Source: Aeoliella straminimaris (GTDB lineage Bacteria > Planctomycetota > Planctomycetia > Pirellulales > Lacipirellulaceae). Taken from it: a stretch of 64,000 bases of DNA. The notes beneath the pieces were generated by a model. The model was given only the letters and a program-made list of their open reading frames with translations. It was not told the DNA's origin and made no database searches. The stretch is taken from assembly GCF_024054565.1 (NCBI RefSeq), contig NZ_JAMXLR010000043.1, forward strand, positions 28,501 to 92,500, read 5' to 3'. Position numbers and translations under genes: made by a program. Below are positions 29,127-38,638 of this stretch, piece by piece (the first letter of the stretch is position 1; the number at the start of each line of letters is the position of its first letter).

Positions 29127-30008
29127 TTGCACTACCAGGAACGGCACTTGGAAGCCACGCTGCTAGACATTGAACCTCTGGACTCGCGGCAGTTCGTCAT
29201 TGCGGTCAAGCGACTGGCGACCAGCTTGAGCTACGGCAACGACCGTTCGCCGTTCCTGGGTTCGGGGCTGGAGTACGCTCAGAGCCGGCCGTATCAGTTT
29301 GGCGATCCGATTCGCAGCATCGACTGGCGGGTGACGGCGCGGGCAGGCAAGGTGTTTGTCAAGGAATACGAAGCCCCCAAGCGGCTGCCCTGCTATCTGC
29401 TGGTCGACACGTCGGCCTCGATGACGGTAAGCAGCCAATCGCCTAGCAAGTATTGGATGGCCGTGCACATCGCCGGCGGCATCGCGTTCGCTTGCCTGGA
29501 TCGGGCCAGTCCGGTGGGTGTGGTGGGAGTCGGCGGTCGCAAACTCCGCATCGAGCCCAGCCTGTCGAAGACACAAGTGATGCAGTGGTTCCACCACCTG
29601 CGACACTATCGCTACGACGAACCCACCACACTCGGTTTGCGGATTGCGCAACTGGTTCCACGCCTCTCGGGCACCTCGCTAGTGATCGTCTTGAGCGACC
29701 TGCACGATCCGTGGGCGGTGCCGGCGCTGAAGCAACTTTCCGAGAAACACGACGTCGCCGTGCTGCAGCTGCAGGACCCGGCCGAGCGCGGCGTCCGCCG
29801 GGCCGGTTTCGTTCGCGCCGGCGAAGCCGAGACCGGCAAGCAGTTTGCCACCCGCTCGAGCCGCCATTGGGTATCGCACCATCAGGCGGCCCAGCAGCTC
29901 AAGCGGAGCGGTATCGACCACCTGGTTCTGCCCACCGATCGGCCGTTCGTCCATCACCTGCGGAATTTCTTCCGCGCTCGCGATCTTCTGGGAAGGGGCG
30001 CACGATGA
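29127..30008 (+). CDS. DUF58-family protein of the second MoxR operon
   Basis: 293 residues from a TTG at 29127; a second TTG at 29148 has the better Shine-Dalgarno (AGGAACGG). The DUF58 signature is ARPYQFGDPIRSIDW-like (SRPYQFGDPIRSIDWRV), then ARAGKVFVKEYEAPK and a VWA-like MIDAS LLVDTSASM (Asp94, Ser96, Ser98). It ends with LPTDRPFVHHLRNFFRAR. The stop codon overlaps the next start as ATGA. Sequence is clearly divergent from the DUF58 protein encoded at 22658-23560. Confidence 0.9.
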   Translation: MHYQERHLEATLLDIEPLDSRQFVIAVKRLATSLSYGNDRSPFLGSGLEYAQSRPYQFGDPIRSIDWRVTARAGKVFVKEYEAPKRLPCYLLVDTSASMTVSSQSPSKYWMAVHIAGGIAFACLDRASPVGVVGVGGRKLRIEPSLSKTQVMQWFHHLRHYRYDEPTTLGLRIAQLVPRLSGTSLVIVLSDLHDPWAVPALKQLSEKHDVAVLQLQDPAERGVRRAGFVRAGEAETGKQFATRSSRHWVSHHQAAQQLKRSGIDHLVLPTDRPFVHHLRNFFRARDLLGRGAR

Positions 30009-30856
30009 ACCGGCTCGCCACGAAGTTCTGCTGCCCGCTGCTGGTTGCCTTATTTGCCGTCGCGCCCACGTACGCTGCGGACGAAGGGGCATCATCCTCC
30101 ACTTCGGTTGGCATGCCTGCGACCATCGAGGAACTGGTGTTGCCCGGCCCGGCACTGGAAGTCAAACCGCTGGAAGACCGCGATGCACCTTTCGTGCTGC
30201 GACTGATCGAGTCGTACCCGCATGGCAGTTCGCGGCGCTACACGTTTGAGTACTATGCGCTAGAGCCGGGCGATTACAATCTGACCGACTATTTGCGGCC
30301 GGCGGAAGCCGCCGAGGCGACCGAGTTGCCCGAAGTGTTGGTGTCCGTCCAACCGCTGTTGCCTCCCGGCCAGATGCAACCCAACGCCCTGCAATCGTCG
30401 AAATTACCAAGGGTGGGCGGCTACTGGGTGTGGGTTACCTTGGGCACGATTCTGTGGTTGGTGGCCGGTTATGCCATCCTGTTTCTGGGACGCAAGAAAT
30501 CCGCCGAATCCACAGCCGCCGAAGAGGCCCGGCCCAAAACATTGGCCGACCGCTTGCGTCCCACCGTGGAGGCCGCCGTCGCTGGCGAGCTGTCCCAGCC
30601 TGAGCTGGCGGAATTGGAACGCGTGCTGTTTGCATTCTGGCGACATCGCCTGGGACTCGACGAGGCACCCGCTGCCGAAGCCATGCGGGAGGTGCTCGCC
30701 CATCCCGAAGGGGGCCAGCTGCTAAGGCAACTCGAGGCCTGGCTGCACCACCCCGACGCCGGCAGCGACGTGGACGTTGCGGCCCTGCTGGCGCCGTACC
30801 GAGATCTTCCCGCTGATGCGATGGCCGAACCGTCGCAGGAGGCCGTGGGCGCATGA
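30005..30856 (+). CDS. Exported single-pass membrane protein of the MoxR/VWA operon (DUF4381/BatD-like position)
   Basis: 283 residues from an ATG overlapping the DUF58 stop. Signal peptide MNRLATKFCCPLLVALFAVAPTYA is followed by a beta-rich extracytoplasmic part (about 25-135). A membrane helix (WVWVTLGTILWLVAGYAILFL, about 140-160) leads to a cytoplasmic helical tail (about 165-283) with LERVLFAFWRHRLGL. Between DUF58 and the VWA genes this position is usually taken by DUF4381 or BatD-like proteins, which this may represent. Its stop overlaps the start of the first VWA gene. Confidence 0.75.
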   Translation: MNRLATKFCCPLLVALFAVAPTYAADEGASSSTSVGMPATIEELVLPGPALEVKPLEDRDAPFVLRLIESYPHGSSRRYTFEYYALEPGDYNLTDYLRPAEAAEATELPEVLVSVQPLLPPGQMQPNALQSSKLPRVGGYWVWVTLGTILWLVAGYAILFLGRKKSAESTAAEEARPKTLADRLRPTVEAAVAGELSQPELAELERVLFAFWRHRLGLDEAPAAEAMREVLAHPEGGQLLRQLEAWLHHPDAGSDVDVAALLAPYRDLPADAMAEPSQEAVGA

Positions 30857-31773
30857 GTTTCCGCCTGTACTGGCCATTGATCGTCCTGCTGCTGGTCGTG
30901 CCAGTAGTCATCCTGCTTTGGCAATGGCGTCGCCAGGGCCGCAGTGTCGTGATGCCGTTCGACCATGGCCGCGAAGGAACGGGCTTCTGGCTGCGACTGC
31001 TACTGAACTCGGCCAGTTCGCTGCCGGCGCTAGTGCTGGTCGTAGTGATCTTGATCCTCGCGGGGCCAACCCGCCTGAAGGAACCCGAGGTGCATCGCCA
31101 GCTAACGAACATCGAATTCTGCGTCGACGTCTCCGGCAGCATGGGAGCGACCATGGGCGAGGGGACTCGTTACGACGCTTCAATGCAGGCGATCGACGAG
31201 TTTCTCGAAGCCCGACAAGGTGACGCGTTTGGCCTCACTTTCTTCGGCAACTCGGTCATGCACTGGGTGCCGATTACGACGGACGCCACGGCGATTCGCT
31301 TTGCTCCGCCATTCATGGCGCCACACGTGGCTCCGCCGGCCTTTGGCGGCACGGAAATCGGCAAGGCGCTGCTCGCTTGTCAGCGGCGATTGGTCGAAAC
31401 CGACAATGGCGATCGCATGATCTTGCTGGTCTCGGATGGTTTCAGCTCCGACTTGAGCGGCGGTAAGGACATGGAGATCGCCAACCAGCTCAAAGGCAAT
31501 AACATCGTGGTGTACGCCATTCACGTGGCCGAAAACGAGGTGCCCGATCAAATCATCAACATCACGTCCTACACCGGTGGCGAAGCGTTCGCCGCCGGCG
31601 ACGTGGATGGGCTGGCGTCGGTGTTTACGCGCATCGACGACATGCAGCAGGCCGAGATGGAACGCACGGCCGCCGACGCGGTCGACTACTACACGCCCTA
31701 CGCGATGGTGGGTCTGTCGCTGGTAGGACTGAGCCTTATTTGTTCCCTGGGACTTCGCTATACGCCATGGTAG
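30853..31773 (+). CDS. BatA-like VWA membrane protein
   Basis: 306 residues. Two N-terminal membrane helices (6-23 and about 55-72) precede a VWA domain with intact MIDAS FCVDVSGSMGA (Asp92, Ser94, Ser96) and VTDG-type MILLVSDGFSSD. A C-terminal membrane helix (YAMVGLSLVGLSLICSLGL) ends the chain. The layout is that of Bacteroides aerotolerance BatA/BatB. Overlaps its neighbours at both ends by a few bases. Confidence 0.88.
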   Translation: MSFRLYWPLIVLLLVVPVVILLWQWRRQGRSVVMPFDHGREGTGFWLRLLLNSASSLPALVLVVVILILAGPTRLKEPEVHRQLTNIEFCVDVSGSMGATMGEGTRYDASMQAIDEFLEARQGDAFGLTFFGNSVMHWVPITTDATAIRFAPPFMAPHVAPPAFGGTEIGKALLACQRRLVETDNGDRMILLVSDGFSSDLSGGKDMEIANQLKGNNIVVYAIHVAENEVPDQIINITSYTGGEAFAAGDVDGLASVFTRIDDMQQAEMERTAADAVDYYTPYAMVGLSLVGLSLICSLGLRYTPW

Positions 31774-32801
31774 CCGAACTTGCAGCAGCGATTGCTCTGG
31801 TGGTCGCCCTGGCGGCCGAAGCGTTGCAATGGCAACGCACCAAGCGGATCGCGCAGTTGGCCTTCGGCCCGTACACGACACCGCGGGCGTGGGTCCGTTG
31901 TGCACCCTTCATCACTGCTTTGTCCGTTGCCGCGTTGGTCTGGGGTCTTACTACCCTTATGCTGGTGGAGCCCAAGACTCACACCACCACGACCATCGCC
32001 GATGGCGAACTGAAACACCTGGTGCTGGTGCTCGACGTCTCGCCCAGCATGTTCCTGGTCGACGCCGGCCCCGACGGACAGCAAAGCCGACGGCAGCGTG
32101 TCCACTCGCTGATGACCTCATACTTCGAACGGGTGCAGTTGCCGAATTACCGCACGTCGATCGTGGCCGTATACAACGGGGCGAAACCCGTGGTGATCGA
32201 CACCAAGGATCGCGAAGTCATCAACAACATCCTGGAAGACTTGCCGCTGCACTTCGCGTTCAATGCGGGCAAGACCGACCTGTTCGCTGGTCTGGGCGAG
32301 GCGGCCGGCATCGTAAAAGACTTCCCGCCCAAGTCCACGACGCTGATGCTGCTAAGCGATGGCGACAGCGTACCCGCCACGGGCATGCCGGAGATGCCTC
32401 CCTCGGTGGAGCACGTGGTGGTGGTTGGCGTTGGCGATCCGGTAACCGGCAAGTTCCTTAACGGAAGTCAAAGCAGGCAAGATGCGTCCACCTTGCGGCA
32501 GATAGCCCTCCGTCTGGGTGGTGTCTACCACGATGGCAACGAAAAGCACTTGAGCACCGATCTGATTCGCTCGATTGCCTCCAGCGAGTCGAAAAGCGTG
32601 TTCGAGAAACTCAGTCGGCGTGAATTCGCCTTGCTCGCCTGTGGAATCGGTGCCGTGCTCTATGCGGTGCTGCCACTGCTTTTGCACTATTTCGGTACCG
32701 CGTGGCGGCCGGGTGTCTTGGAATCGACCACCCGCGGCGTAAATTCGACGTCGCGAGTTGGACGGAAAGTTCATCGACGCGCGCCAGCTGCCTCCCTATA
32801 A
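31767..32801 (+). CDS. Second VWA membrane protein (BatB-like)
   Basis: 344 residues from the ATG at 31767, which overlaps the previous gene by 7 bp. Membrane helices near 5-20 and 46-66, MIDAS LVLDVSPSM (Asp90, Ser92, Ser94), a second VWA motif LMLLSDGDSVP, and a C-terminal membrane helix (LLACGIGAVLYAVLPLLLHYF, about 292-312). The tail is basic (SRVGRKVHRRAP). Paired VWA proteins with this topology form the core of Bat-type systems. Confidence 0.85.
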   Translation: MVAELAAAIALVVALAAEALQWQRTKRIAQLAFGPYTTPRAWVRCAPFITALSVAALVWGLTTLMLVEPKTHTTTTIADGELKHLVLVLDVSPSMFLVDAGPDGQQSRRQRVHSLMTSYFERVQLPNYRTSIVAVYNGAKPVVIDTKDREVINNILEDLPLHFAFNAGKTDLFAGLGEAAGIVKDFPPKSTTLMLLSDGDSVPATGMPEMPPSVEHVVVVGVGDPVTGKFLNGSQSRQDASTLRQIALRLGGVYHDGNEKHLSTDLIRSIASSESKSVFEKLSRREFALLACGIGAVLYAVLPLLLHYFGTAWRPGVLESTTRGVNSTSRVGRKVHRRAPAASL

Positions 32802-32850
32802 TCACGAGAACTCGCCCGGCACGACCTGTCCCTGGAAAAGGAGATCACTT

Positions 32851-33576
32851 ATGCGACTCGCCTTGCTGCTTGCCTGGATTGCCATACCCGTGGCATTCGG
32901 CTTCTATCACTATGGTCCCGGCCAGGACGCCGCGGAAAACGCACAGGCGGGAGCCGACCTGCGGCTTGCTTCCTATCAATCGAGTCAGGAAGACTGGGCC
33001 GGCGTCGAAGCCTCCTGCAGTGCAGCGTTGGCCTCGTTGAAGTCGGACGATCCCGAGGTCGCGCAGCGCATTCGCTTGGAGCGAGCCAAGGCGCGGCTCA
33101 TGGCCGAGCAACTGCCTGCGGCCTACGACGACCTGACTTCGCTGCTGAACGAATTGGAAGCGAGCGAGGAGCCCAATGCCGAGTTATTGGAACAGACCCG
33201 CGCCGCCATGGCGTCGGCCGAGTACTACGTGACCTGGCTGATGCGTCTGGAAGGCGAGCCGCGCGAAAAGTGGGAACTGGAGATCGAAGCAGCGCGTCAG
33301 AAGTACCGCCTGTTGGCCGAACAAGCCGTCGACGCTGGCGACCAGCAGGCGGCCGAACAGTACACCGAAGACCTGGAGGCGACCATCCGCCTGGCCCGCA
33401 TGGACCTGAGCGACCTGGAAGCGCTCGACCTGCCGTGCCAGTGCAAGGGGTGCTGCAGTGGCGAGTGCAACTGCAAATGCAAGAAGCCGGGCAAGAAGCC
33501 GACCCAAGGCAAGAAGAAGGCCAAGGACGCGCGGGGTGCAAGCTCCGGCCCCCCTGCCGATGGCATTGGCTCGTAG
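32851..33576 (+). CDS. Membrane-anchored helical protein with dense cysteine cluster and Lys-rich tail
   Basis: 241 residues from the ATG at 32851 behind a strong AAGGAG; the 31 residues upstream in frame are not used. An N-terminal signal or anchor (MRLALLLAWIAIPVAFGFYHYG) is followed by a helical, probably TPR-like region (about 35-192). Then seven cysteines fall within 15 residues (196, 198, 201, 202, 206, 208, 210; CQCKGCCSGECNCKC), followed by a Lys/Gly/Pro-rich tail. The position after two VWA genes matches BatC, a TPR protein. The cysteines look like a metallothionein-like or metal-cluster site; that is inference. Confidence 0.75.
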   Translation: MRLALLLAWIAIPVAFGFYHYGPGQDAAENAQAGADLRLASYQSSQEDWAGVEASCSAALASLKSDDPEVAQRIRLERAKARLMAEQLPAAYDDLTSLLNELEASEEPNAELLEQTRAAMASAEYYVTWLMRLEGEPREKWELEIEAARQKYRLLAEQAVDAGDQQAAEQYTEDLEATIRLARMDLSDLEALDLPCQCKGCCSGECNCKCKKPGKKPTQGKKKAKDARGASSGPPADGIGS

Positions 33577-33625
33577 TGCCCGGCACCGAGCCAACCCAAA
33601 CCATCTGAATACCTGAAATGATGCG

Positions 33626-33664
33626 CAACGCCAAGGACGAACTGAACCCCCGTCCTTGGCGTTG
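33626..33664. other. 14-bp perfect stem-loop between operon genes
   Basis: Arms CAACGCCAAGGACG (33626-33639) and CGTCCTTGGCGTTG (33651-33664) enclose an 11-nt loop. No T-tract follows, so it may stabilise or process the mRNA rather than terminate. It lies 40 bp before the large downstream gene. Confidence 0.7.
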
Positions 33665-33703
33665 TGATTACACGTCTTCTCATTGGCAAAGAAGAGCAAA
33701 ACG

Positions 33704-36700
33704 ATGAATCGACCCGTAGCTGGACTGGCGATCGCCTTGGCAATGTTGGCGGCAGGCACTCCCAGCCACATGGCGTGGGCGCAAGTTTCCGCAGCACTTC
33801 CCGCAAGGGCACGGGTAATTCGAGTCCAGCCACAGCCGTCGAACGCTCTGTTCGTCGAAGAAGTGGCGGCAGAAGGCCTGTTTGGCGCACCCTCCGAGAC
33901 TGCAGAGGCAACCGCAGCGCCGGCGGCAGAATCGGAATCCACCTCGGCAGAGGACGCGCAGAAGAAGGCCAAGGAAGCCCAAGAAAAACAGCAGCGGCTG
34001 AAGAAAATCAAGAAGCTGCAATTCGACCGCCGCCCCTCCACGGTCCTGCTCGTTTGGAAACAGTTCGAGTTGGAGAAGTCCAAGGAGGCTCAAGAGGCTC
34101 AGGAAGCAGCGGCCAAGGAAGCCGAAGAAGCTAAAGCCGAGGAAGCGACGTCAGCCGAGACCACGCCAGCCGAAGCGAATGACGAGTCAGAGGAACCCAC
34201 CGCGTCCGAAGCACCGGCCGCGGAAGAGAAACCGGCAGCGAAACAAGCCGGCGAGGCACCTTCGGCCGAGTCTGCATCCGCCGCAGAATCGAAGAGTGAC
34301 GCGGAGGACTCGTCCGCAGAAGTGAAAGCGGAAGCCTCCCAAAGCAAAGCGTCGGACGACACCGAGCAGTCCGAAGAGGCCGCCAACGCAGCCAAGGATG
34401 CGACGGAAGAGGGCAAAGATCAAGCGACGGAAGCCACGAAGACCGTCGCCGACGACAAAACAGCCACCGAGGAGAAGTCGCAACAAGCGTCGAAAGAGGA
34501 GCCGGCCAAGGAAGTATCAGGCGAGGAGCCATCCGACGAAGAGAAAACACAGGACGCCAAGGAAGGCAAACCCGAAGCAACGGAAAAGAAGCCGGAAGAG
34601 CAAGGCCCTAACTACGACAAGCAGCTCGCCGATCTGCGGCGCGATGTCACATTGAGCCGCTGGCCGCAGGTGAAAGAATTCCTGGAGAGCCAGCCAGAAG
34701 ACGAAGCGAAGATCATCTTCAAGCAGATACTAGCCACACTGGCTAAGACCGGATCGCAACCGGCGATGGCGGTCGCGCCCAATGGGCAGAACATTGTGAT
34801 GCCCGTGCCCAATCAGCGAGGCAGTCAACCGGAAGTCAACGTGATGACGGCCGACGATCTGCTGGCCATCGCCAGGCTTGCTCCTGCCGAGTTGGAAGAC
34901 GCCGACCTCAGCATGCTGTCTCGCTTGATTAGCGTGTACCAGGCGAACGGCTATCTGCTGGACGACTTGATCGAGCGTTTCGGCGACGAGGTACAACTGG
35001 CCGAAGACGACCGCCCCTTCAGTCCCTCGCAGGCAGCCGAACTGCTCATCCAGTCAGGTCATACGCTGAAGGCCAAGGACTTTTTGCCAACGGTTGAAGA
35101 TGCTGTCGAACAGCAGCAGCACAAAGAGCTGATTCAACTCTCGAAATACTACTATGCACTGTATCGCCAGGACCACCGCATCGAAGACCTGGAAAAGGCA
35201 TGGCAAACCGTGCAGGAGATTCTGTCGGCCGATGAGGTGGAAAACGCTCAGCAACAGCAGGCGTTGCTGCGCGCGGTCGACTTGGCTCCGCAGGTCCGCG
35301 AAACCCTGGGGCAACAATGGCTGGGACAAGCCTTCAAGGACGCCAACGAACGAACTATCGAAATCCTGTCGACCATTGGCAATCAGGCCGCCACCGGATT
35401 GCAGACCAAGATGCACGATGCCACGAAGCGGCTGGAACTGCTGCGGCTGCAGTCCACGGCCATCGAGGCCCTGGTCGAGTCGTCGCCTGAAGTCGCCGAC
35501 AACTGGCGGGATAAATTGACGCTGCTGGCTAACGTGTGGTTACGCGAGGCACAGGTTTCCTTTCAGTACGACACCTCCACCACGCTTCGTCCGGCCATGC
35601 AGCGCGATATGTACGGCAACATCTTCTACTACAACAGTCGCCAATCCGTGTCTCGCAGCAGCAACCAGCCAGAGCCGATTCCCGTCCACGAGATCTTGAA
35701 GGTCAAACCGAGCGAACTCTGGATGAAGTACGTCGACGAAGGCCTGCAACCGCAAATGGAAAAGCAATTGGCTCAACTGTTGCTGAAGGTGAACGAAGAG
35801 GACGAGGCCTTCCCGTATATCGAACGCCTGGCCGCCACGCACCCACAGGTGGCAGACAGCCTGGTGAGTGATTTCCTTCGCATCTGGACCGACAACCATG
35901 ACCCGAATAGCAGTCGCAACCGCTCGAGCAGTTACATGTACATGTACGGTTACGAGCGTCGGGCCGAGAGCATTCCGCTCACACGGTCCAAGCAGCAACG
36001 GAACCTCGAGGAGTTGTCGGCCCTGGTAAAACGTCTGAATGCCCTGCCCTTGGAGGATGTGGACGAACAGCAACTGGTGCGGGCCTTCACGACGTGCCAC
36101 AGTTCGGCCGAAGTGTATCAACTGGACGCCATCACCAAGGTGTTCGGCCCGTTGGAGTCGCTGGAACCCAAAACCTTGGCAGCGCTCGGACAGCAGATGC
36201 GGACCAATTTGGTGGGCATGTGGAGACTGCCGGCGACGCAGAACGACGCTAAGACCAAACGCAAGCAGAAAGACATCGCGGCGGAGGTCGAGCGTGGATA
36301 CAAGGTGGCAGTGGCGGTTGTCGAAGGCGGACTCGCCAAGCATCCCGACGATTGGTCGTTGGTACTCGCCCGGGCTTCGCTGCTGCACGATGCCAACGAC
36401 TATCGCCGCACGATTTCTCCCGATTCGAAGTTCGTCGATCGGCAGGAAAATGCCTTCGGCGACTTCCAGAAGGCGGCCGAACTTTACTCCAGCACCGTGG
36501 GCGATATCCGTGAAGACCAGGAGACCACTAAGCCGTTCGAGGTATGGTACTACGCCAGCATGGGAGCCTGCGATCCGGAGCGGATCGAACAAGGCAAACC
36601 GAAAGACCCCAAGCAACTGGCGCTGATTCGCGAAGGCATTCAGTCGCTGCCGGGTGCGGCTGCCGAACGTCACATGAGCCGCTTCGCCAACACCCTGTTC

Positions 36701-38047
36701 ACCCGCATGAGCGCCGTGAAGCCCGCCCTGAAGTATCACTACCTTGAAAGCGGTCTATCGATTGTCGGCAATAACGAGCAAGCGATTGAGGCCCGCCGGG
36801 TGTTCGACTACTACTCCGACCTGGTGACCGAGATCACCCTTGAGAGCAAGATCGACGGCAGCGACGTCGTTGGGCACGACAAGCCATTCGGCGTATTCGT
36901 CAACCTGGTACACACGCGCGAGATCGAACGTGAATCGGGCGGCTTCGCACGATATCTGCAGAACCAAAACAATGGCAATCGCTACTACTATAACTATGGC
37001 CGGCCGCTGGAGAACTACCGCGACAAGTTCGAAGAGCAAGTCGTATCGGCGGTGGGCGATCAGTTCGAAGTGCTCTCCGTCACTTTCCAGGCAGAGGACG
37101 TGAACTCCCGTTCGCTGCCCGACTACGGCTGGCGGTACACGCCGTACGCCTACGTACTGATGAAGGCCAAAGGGCCGGAGGTCGACAAGTTGCCAGCGTT
37201 TCAGCTCGACCTCGATTTCCTCGATACGTCCGGCCACGTCGTGCTGCCGATCGCTTCGTCTCCGCTACCGCTTGACGCGAGCGGCACGCAGGAGAAACCC
37301 CGGCCCGCGGACCACATCGCGATTACCCAAACCCTAGATGAGCGGCAGGCCGCCGAAGGCGAGCTGGTACTCGAAGTGAAAGCCTCCTCTCAAGGCTTGG
37401 TGCCTGATCTCGATAACCTGCTGGAGCTCGATCCCAGCGAGTTCGAGGTGGTGGAGGTCGAAGACGAAGGACTCTCTGTCTCGCGGTTCGATCCCGACAG
37501 CCCCAAGAATGTGATCCTCTCGGAGCGATCATGGATGGTGACGATGCACGCCAAAGAGGGCTTGGAAACACCACCGGTCACGTTTGAATTTGCCGAGCCC
37601 AAGATGGAGATCACCGAAGCGATCTACCAACGGTACGACGACGCCGACCTTTTGGCGGTCGAACCGGTGATCGGACTCGAGGCCCAGTACGCTTCGAGCG
37701 ACTCCTCTCCCTGGTGGTGGCTGGCAGGAGCGGGAGCCGTGTTGCTATTGATCGTGGGTATCGGCATCGCCCTTGCTCAGAGCCGGCCCGAGGTGGTGAC
37801 AGAAGACGAGTTCGCTGTACCCGATCGGATCACGCCCTTCACGGTGCTTGGCTTGCTCGATCGCATCGAATCTCGCAACGGCATCGACGACAAGCGGCGC
37901 ACCGAACTGCGTCAATCGCGGGCCGATATCGAGCGTTACTACTTCGAGGAGGAGGACGCTCCCGAGCCTAACCTCGAAGAGATTGCCAGAAGTTGGTCTC
38001 GCCAGGCCAAACCCAGCACGAGCAGCAACGGCCACCATCGCGCGTAG
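33704..38047 (+). CDS. Giant exported membrane-anchored protein with Glu/Ala/Lys-rich N-region
   Basis: 1447 residues from the ATG at 33704; a TTG at 33683 is a weaker start. Signal peptide about 1-27 (MNRPVAGLAIALAMLAAG...). Residues about 60-305 are low-complexity Glu/Ala/Lys/Ser, probably an extended or coiled spacer. The region to about 1300 is mixed helical and beta with no domain I can name; motifs include RLISVYQANGYLLDDLIERFG and YDTSTTLRPAMQRDMYGN. A membrane helix (WWWLAGAGAVLLLIVGIGIAL, about 1337-1357) precedes a charged cytoplasmic tail of about 90 residues. Most of the protein is thus outside the cytoplasm. It is the last gene of the second MoxR operon. Function unknown. Confidence 0.8.
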   Translation: MNRPVAGLAIALAMLAAGTPSHMAWAQVSAALPARARVIRVQPQPSNALFVEEVAAEGLFGAPSETAEATAAPAAESESTSAEDAQKKAKEAQEKQQRLKKIKKLQFDRRPSTVLLVWKQFELEKSKEAQEAQEAAAKEAEEAKAEEATSAETTPAEANDESEEPTASEAPAAEEKPAAKQAGEAPSAESASAAESKSDAEDSSAEVKAEASQSKASDDTEQSEEAANAAKDATEEGKDQATEATKTVADDKTATEEKSQQASKEEPAKEVSGEEPSDEEKTQDAKEGKPEATEKKPEEQGPNYDKQLADLRRDVTLSRWPQVKEFLESQPEDEAKIIFKQILATLAKTGSQPAMAVAPNGQNIVMPVPNQRGSQPEVNVMTADDLLAIARLAPAELEDADLSMLSRLISVYQANGYLLDDLIERFGDEVQLAEDDRPFSPSQAAELLIQSGHTLKAKDFLPTVEDAVEQQQHKELIQLSKYYYALYRQDHRIEDLEKAWQTVQEILSADEVENAQQQQALLRAVDLAPQVRETLGQQWLGQAFKDANERTIEILSTIGNQAATGLQTKMHDATKRLELLRLQSTAIEALVESSPEVADNWRDKLTLLANVWLREAQVSFQYDTSTTLRPAMQRDMYGNIFYYNSRQSVSRSSNQPEPIPVHEILKVKPSELWMKYVDEGLQPQMEKQLAQLLLKVNEEDEAFPYIERLAATHPQVADSLVSDFLRIWTDNHDPNSSRNRSSSYMYMYGYERRAESIPLTRSKQQRNLEELSALVKRLNALPLEDVDEQQLVRAFTTCHSSAEVYQLDAITKVFGPLESLEPKTLAALGQQMRTNLVGMWRLPATQNDAKTKRKQKDIAAEVERGYKVAVAVVEGGLAKHPDDWSLVLARASLLHDANDYRRTISPDSKFVDRQENAFGDFQKAAELYSSTVGDIREDQETTKPFEVWYYASMGACDPERIEQGKPKDPKQLALIREGIQSLPGAAAERHMSRFANTLFTRMSAVKPALKYHYLESGLSIVGNNEQAIEARRVFDYYSDLVTEITLESKIDGSDVVGHDKPFGVFVNLVHTREIERESGGFARYLQNQNNGNRYYYNYGRPLENYRDKFEEQVVSAVGDQFEVLSVTFQAEDVNSRSLPDYGWRYTPYAYVLMKAKGPEVDKLPAFQLDLDFLDTSGHVVLPIASSPLPLDASGTQEKPRPADHIAITQTLDERQAAEGELVLEVKASSQGLVPDLDNLLELDPSEFEVVEVEDEGLSVSRFDPDSPKNVILSERSWMVTMHAKEGLETPPVTFEFAEPKMEITEAIYQRYDDADLLAVEPVIGLEAQYASSDSSPWWWLAGAGAVLLLIVGIGIALAQSRPEVVTEDEFAVPDRITPFTVLGLLDRIESRNGIDDKRRTELRQSRADIERYYFEEEDAPEPNLEEIARSWSRQAKPSTSSNGHHRA

Positions 38048-38223
38048 CGCGCACGGCCTCTTCATCTGCCGCGGCGCGTGGAGTGCAGAGGAGTGCCTAC
38101 TATCTCTCGGCGTGACTGGGGATGGCAGCTTGTGGAACGACCCCCTGTTCAACTTGGTGGTATTCAGCAAGGTGGGCCTGTGGCAACGCCAAGGTCGTGA
38201 TCACCGCGAGCGGCGCCAGGAGC

Positions 38224-38637
38224 TCATGAAGCAGGAGCGAAAGTTGCCCAGGCGAAGATCGCAGTGAAGGCCACGAACAGCATCGTGAGCAGATGGTAGC
38301 CGGCGACCAGCCACCACTTGGTCAAAAACGGCTTGGCATCCAGCACTGCCTGCAATGCCAGGCGGATGCCCCAGAAGGCCGCAGCATAGCCACACACGGC
38401 GCGCGCCAGTGGCGTGCCGCTGGCTAACTGGTCGTGGCACGCAATGCTGATCAGTCCAAGCGACACGATCCCCAGGACCACGTAGCCGCCATAGACCCAG
38501 TACATTTGCCGGTGGAGCTTCGACAAACTGGCAAACTCGTGCTTCCAATCAAGCTGCAGTGGCACCAGCGCGCTGGCCGCCAGGACAGAGAGTTGTCCGA
38601 AACCGGCCAGCAGGATGAGCGTTGAAAGTGTTGGCAT
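38224..38637 (-). CDS. Small polytopic membrane protein paired with wax-synthase-like MBOAT
   Basis: 137 residues from the ATG at 38637, one base after the stop of the upstream gene. Four membrane segments are visible (about 3-22, 48-68, 82-102, 114-135). Conserved-looking features are a LSKLHRQMYWVYGGYV segment and a C-terminal WWLVAGYHLLTMLF. No enzyme motif. Tight coupling to the MBOAT gene suggests a subunit or accessory role in the same membrane lipid reaction. Confidence 0.75.
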   Translation of the reverse strand: MPTLSTLILLAGFGQLSVLAASALVPLQLDWKHEFASLSKLHRQMYWVYGGYVVLGIVSLGLISIACHDQLASGTPLARAVCGYAAAFWGIRLALQAVLDAKPFLTKWWLVAGYHLLTMLFVAFTAIFAWATFAPAS

Positions 38638-38638
38638 G

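Noticed and set aside
33626..33664. Rho-independent terminator inside the second MoxR operon
   Set aside because: No T-tract follows the stem and the next gene lies in the same direction, so I list it only as a stem-loop.
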